Origin: Lacipirellulaceae bacterium
GTDB taxonomy: Bacteria > Planctomycetota > Planctomycetia > Pirellulales > Lacipirellulaceae
Direction of reading: 5' to 3'
DNA length: 64,000 nucleotides
Assembly: GCA_040218535.1 (NCBI GenBank)
Contig: JAVJRG010000005.1
Location: 1,054,001-1,118,000, forward strand
Part shown: positions 53,976 through 63,505 of the stretch, piece after piece
How positions within the stretch are numbered: position 1 is the stretch's first letter
How the letters are laid out: each line of letters begins with the position of its first letter
Translations under genes and position numbers: made by a program
Notes under the pieces: generated by a model
Seen by the model: only the letters and a program-made list of their open reading frames with translations
The model's database searches: none
Told to the model about the DNA's origin: nothing

Positions 53976-55208
53976 ATGGAGCGCTTGCGGAGAAGTCGCG
54001 TCTGTCAGTCTGTGGCCACATTGATCGCTTGTGTTGGGCTAGTACTCCATTCGCAGACTGCCCACGCCATCAACGTCACGATTGATTACAGCTACGATAC
54101 GAACAACTTTTTCGGATCGGGTAATCCAAGTGGAGCTGCAGCGGGCCTGCTGGCACGGAATGCTTTAGAGTCAGCAGCAACCTTTTACTCAGACATTCTT
54201 ATGGATACCTTTTCGGAGATATCTACGCCAGCTCCATTTAGCAGCTCAACGTTTAACGGGGTTGCTACCTGGACTTGGAATCTCAACTTTAGCCACCCAG
54301 CGACCGGTGGCAATGTTTCGTTGACAGACCAAACGATTCCCGCTGATGAATATCGCATTTATGCGGGAGCGAGAAGCATTGGTGGAAATACACTCGGCAT
54401 CGGCGGGCCCGGTGGCTTCGGCGTAAGCAGTGGCGGGAACGGTGGATTCTTTACGCAGCAAGAGATTGATCAAATCAATCAGACGACCACCGATTTTTTC
54501 GATGCCGTCCAGACACGCGGAGAACCAAGCGGTTTTTCTCGCTGGGGTGGATCAATCACGTTTGATCGCGACAGCAGCACAACATGGTGGTACGACAGTA
54601 ACTCCGATCCGAGTGGAAACGTCAGCGATTTCTACTCGGTTGCGATTCACGAACTGGGGCACGCGCTTGGTCTAGGAACTTCTGATAACTGGATCAACTG
54701 GGTCAATGGAAGTAATGAGTATTTTGGCCCCGAGGCGGTCGCTCTGTTCGGAGGGAACATTCCATTGGACTGCGACATTGATGGGTGTGGCCACTGGGAG
54801 GAAGGTACTCAAAGCACTGTCTACGGGACAGGAACGCCGCAAGAAACCGCCATGGACCCGACCATCACCAACGGAGACCGAAAGCTACTGACGGCACTTG
54901 ACGCGGCCGGTTTTTCAGACATCGGTTGGAGTGTTGCCGCTCCGCCAATCCCGGGTGACTTTACTGGTAACGGGACTGTCGACATCCCCGACCTCGTTCA
55001 GTGGCAGGGTGACTACGGGATCAACGGCGACAGCGACGCGGATGGTGATGCCGATTCGGATGCGAACGACTTCCTTATCTGGCAACGCAACTGGGGGACA
55101 GGATTGCCGGGCGCGGTTGCCGTGCCGGAACCAAACACCCTCTCGATTTGCATCCTTGCAGTTGTAGCCATCGCCTGTATGGCAATGCCCCGGACGAAAA
55201 AGTCCTAG
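53976..55208 (+). CDS. PEP-CTERM metzincin-like metalloprotease with dockerin-like repeats
   Basis: A 410-residue exported protein. The ATG at 53976 (with GAGGG about 8 bp upstream) is preferred to a GTG at 53961. The signal peptide is MERLRRSRVCQSVATLIACVGLVLHSQTAHA. The zinc motif is VAIHELGHALGLGTSDNW, which has HExxHxxG but Thr rather than His/Asp at the usual third ligand position, so the third ligand is uncertain. Dockerin-like Ca-binding segments (GDFTGNGTVDIPDLVQWQ, DADGDADSDANDFLIWQ) and a VPEPNTL PEP-CTERM tail follow. It fits the class of planctomycete PEP-CTERM metalloproteases. Confidence 0.8.
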   Translation: MERLRRSRVCQSVATLIACVGLVLHSQTAHAINVTIDYSYDTNNFFGSGNPSGAAAGLLARNALESAATFYSDILMDTFSEISTPAPFSSSTFNGVATWTWNLNFSHPATGGNVSLTDQTIPADEYRIYAGARSIGGNTLGIGGPGGFGVSSGGNGGFFTQQEIDQINQTTTDFFDAVQTRGEPSGFSRWGGSITFDRDSSTTWWYDSNSDPSGNVSDFYSVAIHELGHALGLGTSDNWINWVNGSNEYFGPEAVALFGGNIPLDCDIDGCGHWEEGTQSTVYGTGTPQETAMDPTITNGDRKLLTALDAAGFSDIGWSVAAPPIPGDFTGNGTVDIPDLVQWQGDYGINGDSDADGDADSDANDFLIWQRNWGTGLPGAVAVPEPNTLSICILAVVAIACMAMPRTKKS

Positions 55209-55231
55209 GCCCTCGAGGTTGGGAGTCCGTT

Positions 55232-58200
55232 CTAAGCAGCTTCCAACGGTCGCATGTGGTTTGCGAAGTCGATCCACTCGGCGACCTTCTCGCGGTTGGG
55301 GATCTTCCCATCACGAAGGACACGTTGCCCTGCCTTGCTTCGGCTGTAGCTGCGAATCTTGCGGAAAAGCTCCTCTTCGCTTGCACCGGCGATCTGCTCT
55401 GGCTCGGTAAGCCCGCAACCGACGAGTAGCTGAGCCCCGTAGCCCCGGAGTTCAGGGATGCAACAAACGAGCCGTGCTTGATGCTGCCAAGCGGCAATCG
55501 TAGTGGCCTTAATGTGACTCACTTCAATCTCGCTTGCGGTCGACTCCGCATCGGCATTCAACAGGTCAGCAACGCTGCGGATGCCAACCCCCGCTAGGCG
55601 TTCGGCGGTCTTGGGGCCGATGGAAGGTGCCTCTTCGACGTTGCTTGACCTCTCAAGAAAGAACCGTAGTTCTTTCGCGGGCCGGCTCGTTTTAGTTCTG
55701 GTTGTACTGTTCTTGCTTGTGGACCTCGCGCGAGATGTTCGCTCTGCCCTGCCGGAAACACGAGATCGAGAGCTTCTCGAAGTGCGGCTTCTACGGTTTG
55801 ACCACCGGTCGGAGTAACGCTGCCAACGCTCGCGGTTGCCCCGTGCGTTGCGACTCCAATTGGACAAGCTCTTGCTTGAGTAGCGACGTCGCAGGGCGGC
55901 GTAGCTTTGGCCGCGGCTCGAATTGAGGAATTCCTCGATCTGTGCTGAGAGAAGATCGATATCTACCTCGAAGAGGTCCGCCGGGCTATCAATTCCGCAG
56001 GTAGAAAGAACTTGGGCATCGTCCAGCGAGACGCCAGCCACGAAGCACATGAGGCTCATATGGGACTGCCAAAGTCGCACAGTACGCCCGGTGACGTGAG
56101 AGAGCGACAACCGCTCAGCCACCCAATCCGCATCAGCCTCAATCAACTGGGCGATCGTCTTGATGTCCAGGGCAGCAAACTTCGCTCTCGTCTCGGCGCC
56201 CAGCACGGGGAAGTCCGTCATGAGGGCATCTTCGCGCAGGTAGTACAAGTCCTGTGTTTCCTCAGGTGCGACCCAGTTGCCTGTGATCTTCAGTTGTGGG
56301 CCTTTTTCTGAGGAGGTCGAATTCAGATCGACCGTCTCTCGAACAATATGCCTGTGTGTCTCTTCGATGGTTGTGACTTGAGGAGTCGTGACGATCTCCT
56401 TGACCTCGACTTGCTGAGTGTCCTGTCCCAATCTTCGGATATCAACCCCAAGCGATTGCAAGCGATCAGTCGCACTTCGGTCGGCGGTAAACAGAATCAC
56501 TTGGTGGCCTTCTCGCGCGAATTCATCCAAAACGCTGGCCATTGCCGCCGCTTCAGCATCGCTCAAGCGGAGGAACGGTTCGTCCAGCAATAGTGGTAAA
56601 TGGAACTCACGAGAGGCGTGTTCAGAGATCATCGCTAAGGTGATCGCCAAGTAGACTTGGTCAATTTCTGCAGCGGTTAGTTCGGTGGCTTGGCGAGTCT
56701 GCCCGGTGTGGCTGACGACCGTCGGCAAACGACCATCCCGCGGAAGTCGAATCTGGTTCAGTCGACCATCAGTGAGCTGGGCCAAGACATCGGAAGCACG
56801 CCAGACACCAGTCTTGCGGACCTCAGTCACACGAGTGTGACGGATCGCCTGCTGCAACTGTTCTTCAGTACGACGTAGCTCGTCGCGAATCGAATCGACA
56901 GAAGTTCGACCTACGAGTTCGGCACGTTCCTTCTGAAGCAGCTCCCAGCGACGCTCCAGGTCAGCGCGTTCGCGTCCAACACGTGCGAGACTTTCGGAGA
57001 CATCTTCGCGTCGCCGTCCCAGGTCGTGTCGCTGTGCTTGCCAGTCTTGCTCGAAACGACCTCGCTGCGTGCTCCCAAGGAGCATCGCCTCGTTCTCCCC
57101 GAGGAATTCGCGATGATGTTCGCACTGGCAGTGTCGCTCGACGGGAAGTTGTGGCAGCAACATCACCGGTTGCCCAGCAAGCTGAGCCTCGTGAGTCAGT
57201 TCCTGGCGTTGCTCCAACAGGTGTTCCAACTGCTCACTCAAGTCGGTCTGCGAACGAGACAGGTGACGTGACTCGGCAGCAAGTTTACGACGTCGGGTAG
57301 CCCGCTCCTGTTCAGTAAGCTGCCCGCAAAGCGTGTAAATCTGTTGACGCAATAAATCCGCAACCGGGGTGATGCGCTTATGAGCTTCGGGAGCGATGCA
57401 GCGCCCCGGATCATGTGCACGGGCGAGCAGGGTGACTTCGGAGTCCAGGTCGTCCATCAGCCGTTCCAGGACACTCAGTGTCACGCGTTGATCGGCCAAG
57501 CTGGCGGCGTTATCAGCGGTGCCGTCGGCGTGAACGGTCGCCAACTTCCGACGGATTGTCGCCTCTCGCGATTGCAGATCACTAAGGGTGCTACGGCAGC
57601 GGGAAATCTCTGCGTCCAACTCCGCTAGCTGTGCCTGATGCTCTGCAGAATCGACCTGAGGCCCCCGTCGCAGGGTGGATTCCATCGAAAAGTATCGCAG
57701 GCGAGATTCGATCGCTGCGAGTTCCCCTTCGAGGCGCCGCAGTTCCGCGAGCAGTTCCTCTTCGTGCTTTCGCTTGCTGTTTAAGGCCTGGTCAAGCTCA
57801 GCAAGCTCCTTCTCGATGATCGAACTATCCCGTCGCCGCCCGCCGATTTGTTGTTCGATTTGCAAAGCCAGCTCGTCCCGACGTGCGACCAATTCATCGA
57901 CGAGCTGTCGATCAATCGATGTGCTTCGAAGCGAAGTGGAGTGGTCACGACATGTCCGCTCGCGGAGCGGCAGATCCGTCGAGGAGTCGAAGAACTCCGC
58001 CGATAGTTCCCGGCTGAGTAGGTTTTCAATTCGTGGATTATCAGCAAAGTCGATCGTGTACAACTGGCGAAGAAGCTTCGGCGAAACTTCTCCTAACAGA
58101 TCCTGGACGGACTGAACGTTGGCCAGTTTTTCAGCTGAATTGGTTCCACCGACCGAGGAAATACTCAATCGACCCTGAGGCGTCCCATCATGCTGACGGC

Positions 58201-58450
58201 TCAACGTGTGGTTGCCACGCCGGCTGCTGATTTCAACCGAACCTTCCAAGAGCGACCGGGAATCGAAGTTGGTCGTCTTTCCGTAAAGAACGTGAGCCAA
58301 CAGCTCGTTGATCGAGCTCTTTCCCGAGTCAGGCAAGCCATAGACGGCAGTCAACTGCGACGAAATTGCTTCAAGAGGGCCATGATTCCACAGATTGCCA
58401 ACGGATGAGCTTCTAGCACGACTGCGGGGACGAATAGCGGTAATCTTCAT
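55232..58450 (-). CDS. SMC/Rad50-like ATPase with two C-terminal DUF4332-like helix-hairpin-helix domains
   Basis: A 1072-residue protein. N-terminal ATPase half: Walker A GLPDSGKSS (38-46) in LTAVYGLPDSGKSSINELLAH. Coiled-coil-rich regions follow at about 185-300 and 370-420, and again at 465-540. Between them lies HCQCEHH (440-446), a Cys/His cluster in the position where Rad50 has its CxxC zinc hook. C-terminal ATPase half: signature-like ELTAAEIDQVYLAITLAMI (590-608) and Walker B LPLLLDEPF (618-626). Residues about 735-845 and 940-1065 are two related DUF4332-like domains (IGPKTAERLAGVGIRSVADLL), joined by a basic Ser/Arg linker (850-925). The protein could bridge or process DNA; its actual function is unknown. 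The ATG at 58450 is consistent with family starts. Confidence 0.75.
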   Translation of the reverse strand: MKITAIRPRSRARSSSVGNLWNHGPLEAISSQLTAVYGLPDSGKSSINELLAHVLYGKTTNFDSRSLLEGSVEISSRRGNHTLSRQHDGTPQGRLSISSVGGTNSAEKLANVQSVQDLLGEVSPKLLRQLYTIDFADNPRIENLLSRELSAEFFDSSTDLPLRERTCRDHSTSLRSTSIDRQLVDELVARRDELALQIEQQIGGRRRDSSIIEKELAELDQALNSKRKHEEELLAELRRLEGELAAIESRLRYFSMESTLRRGPQVDSAEHQAQLAELDAEISRCRSTLSDLQSREATIRRKLATVHADGTADNAASLADQRVTLSVLERLMDDLDSEVTLLARAHDPGRCIAPEAHKRITPVADLLRQQIYTLCGQLTEQERATRRRKLAAESRHLSRSQTDLSEQLEHLLEQRQELTHEAQLAGQPVMLLPQLPVERHCQCEHHREFLGENEAMLLGSTQRGRFEQDWQAQRHDLGRRREDVSESLARVGRERADLERRWELLQKERAELVGRTSVDSIRDELRRTEEQLQQAIRHTRVTEVRKTGVWRASDVLAQLTDGRLNQIRLPRDGRLPTVVSHTGQTRQATELTAAEIDQVYLAITLAMISEHASREFHLPLLLDEPFLRLSDAEAAAMASVLDEFAREGHQVILFTADRSATDRLQSLGVDIRRLGQDTQQVEVKEIVTTPQVTTIEETHRHIVRETVDLNSTSSEKGPQLKITGNWVAPEETQDLYYLREDALMTDFPVLGAETRAKFAALDIKTIAQLIEADADWVAERLSLSHVTGRTVRLWQSHMSLMCFVAGVSLDDAQVLSTCGIDSPADLFEVDIDLLSAQIEEFLNSSRGQSYAALRRRYSSKSLSNWSRNARGNRERWQRYSDRWSNRRSRTSRSSRSRVSGRAERTSRARSTSKNSTTRTKTSRPAKELRFFLERSSNVEEAPSIGPKTAERLAGVGIRSVADLLNADAESTASEIEVSHIKATTIAAWQHQARLVCCIPELRGYGAQLLVGCGLTEPEQIAGASEEELFRKIRSYSRSKAGQRVLRDGKIPNREKVAEWIDFANHMRPLEAA

Positions 58451-58623
58451 CGTGTGCTTCCTTGCGCGGGATATGCCTCGGTAACCGGCCCCTCATGGGC
58501 CTAGAAAAAGCAGCCGCGACCTAATAGATCGCCGGTACCTTTTCGGCAGATGTACGGTGAGCGCAGGGTAACCCAATTTGCCAGTTTCAGGCAAGAGCGA
58601 TTGCGTTGCTAGCAAAGGGCAAT

Positions 58624-58692
58624 AAAGCCCTAAGCGTCAGCGCCGGGATGATAGAGCGCTGTCCCGTCCTGGCGCTAACGCTTAAGGGCTTT
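58624..58692. repeat. REP copy 1 (overlaps the transposase stop)
   Basis: A 69-bp palindrome beginning AAAGCCCTAAGCGTCAGCG and ending CGCTTAAGGGCTTT. Its right arm contains the stop codon (TAA, minus strand) of the adjacent REP-associated transposase gene. Same family as the copies at 59266, 62925 and 63343. Confidence 0.9.
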
Positions 58693-59260
58693 GGTTGGAT
58701 GCTTGGGGCATTATCATCGCAACGCCATCGTAAATCACCAAGGGATTCGGTTGCCTCTCGAGCACATAACCCCTAGCCGAAAGATATGCCCGCTCATTAG
58801 GCAACAACCGAGGCGAGCCATCCCGCGTCCACCACTTCCGCCGTTCGCCTGGATTGTAACGCGCATTCAGCACGCGGCTCGTATAGGCCTTCAGGTCGTT
58901 GAAGATTTTCTTCGGGGCTGTCTCACTCGGGTCTCCGACAATGAGATGAAAGTGGTTGTGCATGACCGCCCCCGCATGCAAGGTCCAACCGCGGTACTGG
59001 CACGTTTCCAGTAATTGCGTCAGCGCCGCCTCCGCTTGTGGCTTCGACAAATGAACCGGCGCAGTCTTGCAAAGCGCTCGAGCATGCTCCGCCAGCCTAG
59101 GCTGAGGCGCGGTCAGCTTCATCGTGCCCGTCACATCGGTGTAGCTCCACTTATGATCCCCGGGGAGCCAAGTGCCGTAGGTCGTATTGGTTAGCAGCCA
59201 CAGGTTCATGCCTGCGATTATGGCAAATAGTGAACGTTTGTCAACTTTCGCCCAATGCAC
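58682..59260 (-). CDS. REP-associated Y1 tyrosine transposase (RAYT/TnpA_REP)
   Basis: A 192-residue single-stranded-DNA transposase of the IS200/IS605-like Y1 fold. The HUH metal motif is HNHFHLIVGDPSE near residue 101 (VMHNHFHLIV), and the catalytic Tyr is likely in FNDLKAYTSRVLN (about 126-131). The opening motif WLLTNTTYGTWLPGD is typical of RAYT proteins. No partner TnpB is present, as usual for RAYTs. The upstream ATG at 59260 or an inner Met (at MNLWLL) may be the start. The stop lies in a REP copy. Confidence 0.9.
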   Translation of the reverse strand: MHWAKVDKRSLFAIIAGMNLWLLTNTTYGTWLPGDHKWSYTDVTGTMKLTAPQPRLAEHARALCKTAPVHLSKPQAEAALTQLLETCQYRGWTLHAGAVMHNHFHLIVGDPSETAPKKIFNDLKAYTSRVLNARYNPGERRKWWTRDGSPRLLPNERAYLSARGYVLERQPNPLVIYDGVAMIMPQASNQSP

Positions 59261-59265
59261 AAAAC

Positions 59266-59358
59266 AAAGCCCTAAGCGTTAGCGCCGGGATGATAGAGCG
59301 CCGGTATCGATACTCCACATCAGCGCCGCACGATCCCGGCGCTGACGCTTAGGGCTTT
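59266..59358. repeat. REP copy 2 (full length)
   Basis: A 93-bp palindrome beginning AAAGCCCTAAGCGTTAGCG and ending CGCTGACGCTTAGGGCTTT, with an outer stem of about 26 bp and a more variable centre (about 40 bp). It lies 5 bp from the transposase start and about 107 bp before the restriction-modification gene. Confidence 0.9.
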
Positions 59359-59465
59359 ATTCTCGATTTAGCTTTGATCTTGCACACGCACCGACCAGTC
59401 GCACAATCATACGCTAGCACGCACTTCGCTTCGCGACCTCTTACGACGCTTCTTTCTGCCACATC

Positions 59466-62400
59466 ATGGACGAACCCACCGCCCAAGCTTTCATCGACCG
59501 CTGGAAACCCTCCGGCGGCTCCGAATTGAGCAACTACCAGAGCTTCTTGAGCGAACTCTGCGACTTGCTCGATGTGCCCCACGCTGATCCGGCAGGGCCA
59601 GACAACGCGGAGAATGCTTACGTCTTTGAGAAAGCCGTCGTCTTCGACAATGGCGACGGCACCAGCAGCACGAAGCGCATCGATCTTTACAAACGCGGCT
59701 CGTTCATTTGTGAAACCAAACAGGGCGTCGAGCAGGAAACTTCTGAAGCCGCCCTCAGCGAGCAGCAGAAAGAGCGACGCAAAAAACGCAAAACGGGCCA
59801 CGGCAAACGCGGCACGCCCGGGTACGACGGCACAATGCTCCGCGCGAAAGGCCAGGCGGAAAGCTATGCTCGCAACCTACCGGCCAGCGAGGGCCGTCCG
59901 CCGTTCTTAATGGTAATCGATGTTGGGCACACGATTGAACTCTTTGCGGAGTTCTCCCAAACCGGCGGCGTCTACACGCCGTTCCCTGATCCGGTCACGC
60001 ACCGCATCAATCTCGACCGTCTTGTCGAACCGGAAGTCCGCGAAACGCTGCGTGCCGTCTGGCTCGATCCGCTCTCGTTAGACCCGGCCAAGCGCAGCGC
60101 GAAAGTCACCCGCGAGATTGCCGCTAAGCTGGCCGAATTGGCCAAGAGCCTCGAAGCCGCCAAGCACGACCCGGAGTATGTCGCCACGTTTCTTATGCGG
60201 TGCCTCTTCACGATGTTTGCCGAAGATATCGACCTGCTGCCCAAGGATGCGTTTCTCGATCTGCTGAAAAGCATCGACGACGTGGAGCATTTCGCTCCGC
60301 TCATGGAGCAACTTTGGCAGACGATGAACAAGGGTGGCTTTAGCACGCAGCTTCGCACCAAAGTCCTGCAGTTTAATGGCGGCCTATTCGCGGAGTCGCA
60401 CGCCATCCCGCTCACCCGCGACCAGCTCGACCTGTTGATCGAAGCCGCTTCGCAGAAGTGGAGCGATGTCGAGCCCGCCATCTTCGGCACGCTCCTCGAA
60501 CGAGCCCTCGACCCGGTCGAACGGCACAAGCTGGGTGCCCACTACACGCCCCGGGCGTATGTCGAGCGGCTGGTGATTCCCACGGTGGTCGAGCCGCTGC
60601 GCGAGCAGTGGTCAGCTGCCCAAGCTGCAGCCATCACGCAGGCCAACCAGGGGGATACCAAAGCCGCGGTCAAAACGTTGGAAGATTTTCACGACCACCT
60701 CTGTTCCGTTCGCGTGCTAGACCCGGCCTGTGGGAGCGGCAACTTTTTGTATGTCGTGCTGGAGCATTTGAAACGGCTCGAAGGGGAGCTGTTCGACACG
60801 TACGAGCAAATCGCCAAACGGCAAATGACCTTCGAGGAGAGCCACACCGTCGACCCGCACCAACTCCTGGGGATCGAGCTCAACCCGCGGGCCGCGGCCA
60901 TTGCGGAGCTGGTGCTGTGGATCGGCTTCCTGCAGTGGCACTTTCGCACCCGGGGGAAAGTCGCCCCGCCGGAGCCGGTGATCAAGAACTTCCAGAACAT
61001 CGAATGCCGCGATGCCGTGCTGAAGTGGAGCAAGCGGGAGATGGTCACGGGTGAGGATGGCCGCCCGGTCACGATCTGGGACGGCCGCACCACGAAGCCG
61101 CACCCGGTCACCGGCGAAGAAGTCCCCGACGAAACGGCACGCGTGCCGATGTACGAGTACCACGACCCGGAGAAAGCCGAATGGCCCGAGGCGGATTACG
61201 TGGTGGGGAACCCGCCGTTTATTGGCACCGCCAAGATGCGACACGACCTGGGCGATGGCTATACGGATGCGGTTCGCAAGACCTACAAGGAACTACCGGA
61301 ATCGTGCGACTATGTGATGTTTTGGTGGCACAAAGCAGCGGGACTTGCAACCAGAGGTCAAATCGAACGCTTTGGTTTCATTGCCACAAACAGCTTGCGG
61401 CAGACCTTCAATCGCCGCGTTGTCGAGCAGCATCTCTCTGGGAAGGTGCCGCTTTCGATCATTTATGCAATTCCAGATCATCCTTGGGTTGATGCTGCGT
61501 TAGGTGCTGCTGTGCGTATCTCCATGACTGTTGCAGCAGTTGGAATACCGGAAGGCCGTTTGCTGAAAGTCGTTTCCGAAGAAAAGATTCGCGATGTCGG
61601 TGCCGAGTTAGTCTTGGAAGAAGACGTAGGCCCCATTCTAGCGAACTTGAGAATTGGAGCTGCAGTTGGAAATGCCCTGCCATTGCAAGCCAATGACGGC
61701 ATCAGCAATCCCGGTGTGAAGCTGCACGGTGCGGGGTTTATCATTGAGGAGGAAGAAGCTACAGAGTTGATAGCGGGATCAAAGAATGGAATCGAGAAGC
61801 ATATTAGGCATTATCGAAACGGCAGAGATCTAACACAAACTTCTAGAAATGTATTAGTTATCGATCTCTTAGGCCTCAGTTCCGAAGATGTTCGTGATAG
61901 GTTTCCGGCGATATATCAACGATTGCTGGAACGTGTGAAGCCGGAACGCGATCAGAATCGCCGTGCGACCTATCGAGAGAATTGGTGGATATTCGGTGAG
62001 CCTCGTAAGTCGTTTCGTCCTGCGCTGTCTGGACTACCTCGCTATATCGCGACGGTAGAAACATCGAAGCACCGGTTCTTCACATTCCTCGATGAATCAA
62101 TCCTACCCGACAATATGCTGGTGAACGTAGCTACAGACGACGCGCATATACTTGGAGTTCTTTCCAGCCGCATCCACGTCACTTGGGCACTAGCTGCGGG
62201 TGGCAGGCTCGGAGTCGGAAACGATCCGCGCTACAACAAAACCGTTTGTTTCGAGACCTTCCCCTTCCCCGACGCCACCGAGCCCCAAAAGGCGCGCATC
62301 CGCGAGCTCGGCGAGCAGCTTGATGCCCATCGCAAGCGGCAGCAGGAGTTGCACCCGAAGCTCACCATGACCGGCATGTACAACGTGCTGGAAAAACTAC

Positions 62401-62912
62401 GCAGTGACGAAGAACTAACCGAAAAAGAAAAGACCATTCACGAGCAGGGTCTGGTGAGCGTGCTCCGCCAAATCCACGACGATCTCGACGCCGCCGTGGC
62501 CGACGCCTACGGCTGGCCGGTGGACTTGAGCGACGAGGAAATCCTCGAACGGCTCGTCGCGCTGAACCACGAGCGGGCCGAAGAGGAGAAGCGGGGCCTT
62601 ATTCGCTGGCTACGTCCCGAGTATCAAAACCCTGATGGGGCGACGCAACAGACGATGCTTCTCGACACGAAAGAAACGAAAAAGAAAACCACCAAGCAAA
62701 AAATCAAAAAACAACCCTGGCCCAAAAAACTGGGCGAACAAGCCGCCGCCGTCAGCGCGGCGCTCGCCGCCATCGGCGAACCGGCCGACGAAGCGCTGGT
62801 CGCCAAGCGATTCACCCGAGCCAACAAGCAGCGAATCGCCGAACTGCTAGAAACCCTAGCTGGCTTAGGGCGAGCCCGAGAACTAGAAGACGGCCGCTTC
62901 TTGGCAGTCTAA
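59466..62912 (+). CDS. MmeI-type (Type IIL/IIG) restriction-modification enzyme
   Basis: A 1148-residue fused restriction endonuclease, N6-adenine methyltransferase and specificity subunit. The nuclease motif is D73-X9-E83-X-K85 ([17 protein letters not shown]), the same spacing as MmeI (D70, E80, K82). The methyltransferase motif I is DPACGSGNF (419-427) and motif IV is NPPF (582-585). The target-recognition region should be about 640-930, and a C-terminal helical part (about 990-1148) follows, including a lysine-rich stretch [21 protein letters not shown]. One enzyme both methylates one strand and cuts at a distance. Residues about 620-925 (bases 61320-62240) are AT-richer than the flanks. 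It lies between REP copies. Confidence 0.9.
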   Translation: MDEPTAQAFIDRWKPSGGSELSNYQSFLSELCDLLDVPHADPAGPDNAENAYVFEKAVVFDNGDGTSSTKRIDLYKRGSFICETKQGVEQETSEAALSEQQKERRKKRKTGHGKRGTPGYDGTMLRAKGQAESYARNLPASEGRPPFLMVIDVGHTIELFAEFSQTGGVYTPFPDPVTHRINLDRLVEPEVRETLRAVWLDPLSLDPAKRSAKVTREIAAKLAELAKSLEAAKHDPEYVATFLMRCLFTMFAEDIDLLPKDAFLDLLKSIDDVEHFAPLMEQLWQTMNKGGFSTQLRTKVLQFNGGLFAESHAIPLTRDQLDLLIEAASQKWSDVEPAIFGTLLERALDPVERHKLGAHYTPRAYVERLVIPTVVEPLREQWSAAQAAAITQANQGDTKAAVKTLEDFHDHLCSVRVLDPACGSGNFLYVVLEHLKRLEGELFDTYEQIAKRQMTFEESHTVDPHQLLGIELNPRAAAIAELVLWIGFLQWHFRTRGKVAPPEPVIKNFQNIECRDAVLKWSKREMVTGEDGRPVTIWDGRTTKPHPVTGEEVPDETARVPMYEYHDPEKAEWPEADYVVGNPPFIGTAKMRHDLGDGYTDAVRKTYKELPESCDYVMFWWHKAAGLATRGQIERFGFIATNSLRQTFNRRVVEQHLSGKVPLSIIYAIPDHPWVDAALGAAVRISMTVAAVGIPEGRLLKVVSEEKIRDVGAELVLEEDVGPILANLRIGAAVGNALPLQANDGISNPGVKLHGAGFIIEEEEATELIAGSKNGIEKHIRHYRNGRDLTQTSRNVLVIDLLGLSSEDVRDRFPAIYQRLLERVKPERDQNRRATYRENWWIFGEPRKSFRPALSGLPRYIATVETSKHRFFTFLDESILPDNMLVNVATDDAHILGVLSSRIHVTWALAAGGRLGVGNDPRYNKTVCFETFPFPDATEPQKARIRELGEQLDAHRKRQQELHPKLTMTGMYNVLEKLRSDEELTEKEKTIHEQGLVSVLRQIHDDLDAAVADAYGWPVDLSDEEILERLVALNHERAEEEKRGLIRWLRPEYQNPDGATQQTMLLDTKETKKKTTKQKIKKQPWPKKLGEQAAAVSAALAAIGEPADEALVAKRFTRANKQRIAELLETLAGLGRARELEDGRFLAV

Positions 62913-62924
62913 GCCCCAACCAAC

Positions 62925-63016
62925 AAAGCCCTAAGCGTTAGCGCCGGGATACTACAGCGCTGGTACCGATTATCCACCGGTGCGTTGCTTATCCCCTCGC
63001 TTACGCTTAGGGCTTT
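62925..63016. repeat. REP copy 3
   Basis: AAAGCCCTAAGCGTTAGCG to TACGCTTAGGGCTTT, 92 bp, starting 12 bp after the stop of the restriction-modification gene. Two shorter half-repeats follow directly: GCGCTTAGGGCTTT at 63022-63035 and GCGATTAGGGCTTTT at 63041-63055. Confidence 0.9.
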
Positions 63017-63342
63017 GAGGTGCGCTTAGGGCTTTACAGTGCGATTAGGGCTTTTAGGGTGGCCAATAATCGTTGCTGAACCAGCCCCGCCGATTCGCTA
63101 AAATGGCACTCGTTCGACGGCGGCCTTGGGGGCGACAGCGGCGGACTGCGAAAAGGTCGAGGTTCACGCTTGAACAACTCGTCCGACGATTCTTAGCGGG
63201 ATCGCCACGGACGTTTCCCGGGGGCGTGAGCAGCGGCACCAGTAGCAGTGATCGCGAACGCGGTTCTCAGAGTCGACGCTCGAGTGGCCCGAGGGATCGC
63301 CCACTCTTTCGAATGATGGACGTCCATCGTTGTTTTGTTCAT

Positions 63343-63434
63343 AAAGCCCTAAGCGTTAGCGACGGGATACTACGGCGTTGGTACCGATCAACCACACGGG
63401 TGCGTACCATCCCGTCGCTGACGCTTAGGGCTTT
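63343..63434. repeat. REP copy 4
   Basis: AAAGCCCTAAGCGTTAGCG to GACGCTTAGGGCTTT, 92 bp, with arms of about 28 bp and a variable centre. Together with the other copies it shows that this family is concentrated in this part of the window. Confidence 0.9.
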
Positions 63435-63443
63435 CGTCGACAC

Positions 63444-63478
63444 AAAAAAACGCACACCCTCGGAAGGAAGGTGTGCGT
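63444..63478 (-). terminator. Rho-independent terminator for the PEP-CTERM gene
   Basis: Read on the minus strand, the stem ACGCACACC pairs with GGTGTGCGT around an 11-bp loop and is followed by seven T residues. It lies about 28 bp downstream of the stop of the minus-strand gene ending at 63506, the expected position. Confidence 0.85.
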
Positions 63479-63505
63479 CAAGAGTTTCAGATTACCTGCA
63501 GGGGA

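Larger units (their letters stand above)
58624..59358. mobile_element. REPtron: REP-transposase gene between two REP palindromes
   Basis: A minus-strand Y1 transposase gene (58682-59260) is bounded by a REP copy at 58624-58692 and an opposite REP copy at 59266-59358. Such a transposase plus flanking REP is the arrangement described for REP-associated tyrosine transposases (RAYTs), which are thought to act on REP hairpins. No target duplication is expected for this class. Two more copies of the same REP lie at 62925 and 63343. Confidence 0.85.
62913..63505. other. 593-bp spacer with REP copies and a terminator
   Basis: Contains REP copy 3 (62925-63016), two half-repeats (63022-63055), about 290 bp without recognised features (63056-63342), REP copy 4 (63343-63434) and the terminator at 63444-63478. 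A TTG-started 203-codon frame (63073-63684) crosses the REP and the neighbouring gene and is not protein-like. Confidence 0.6.
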
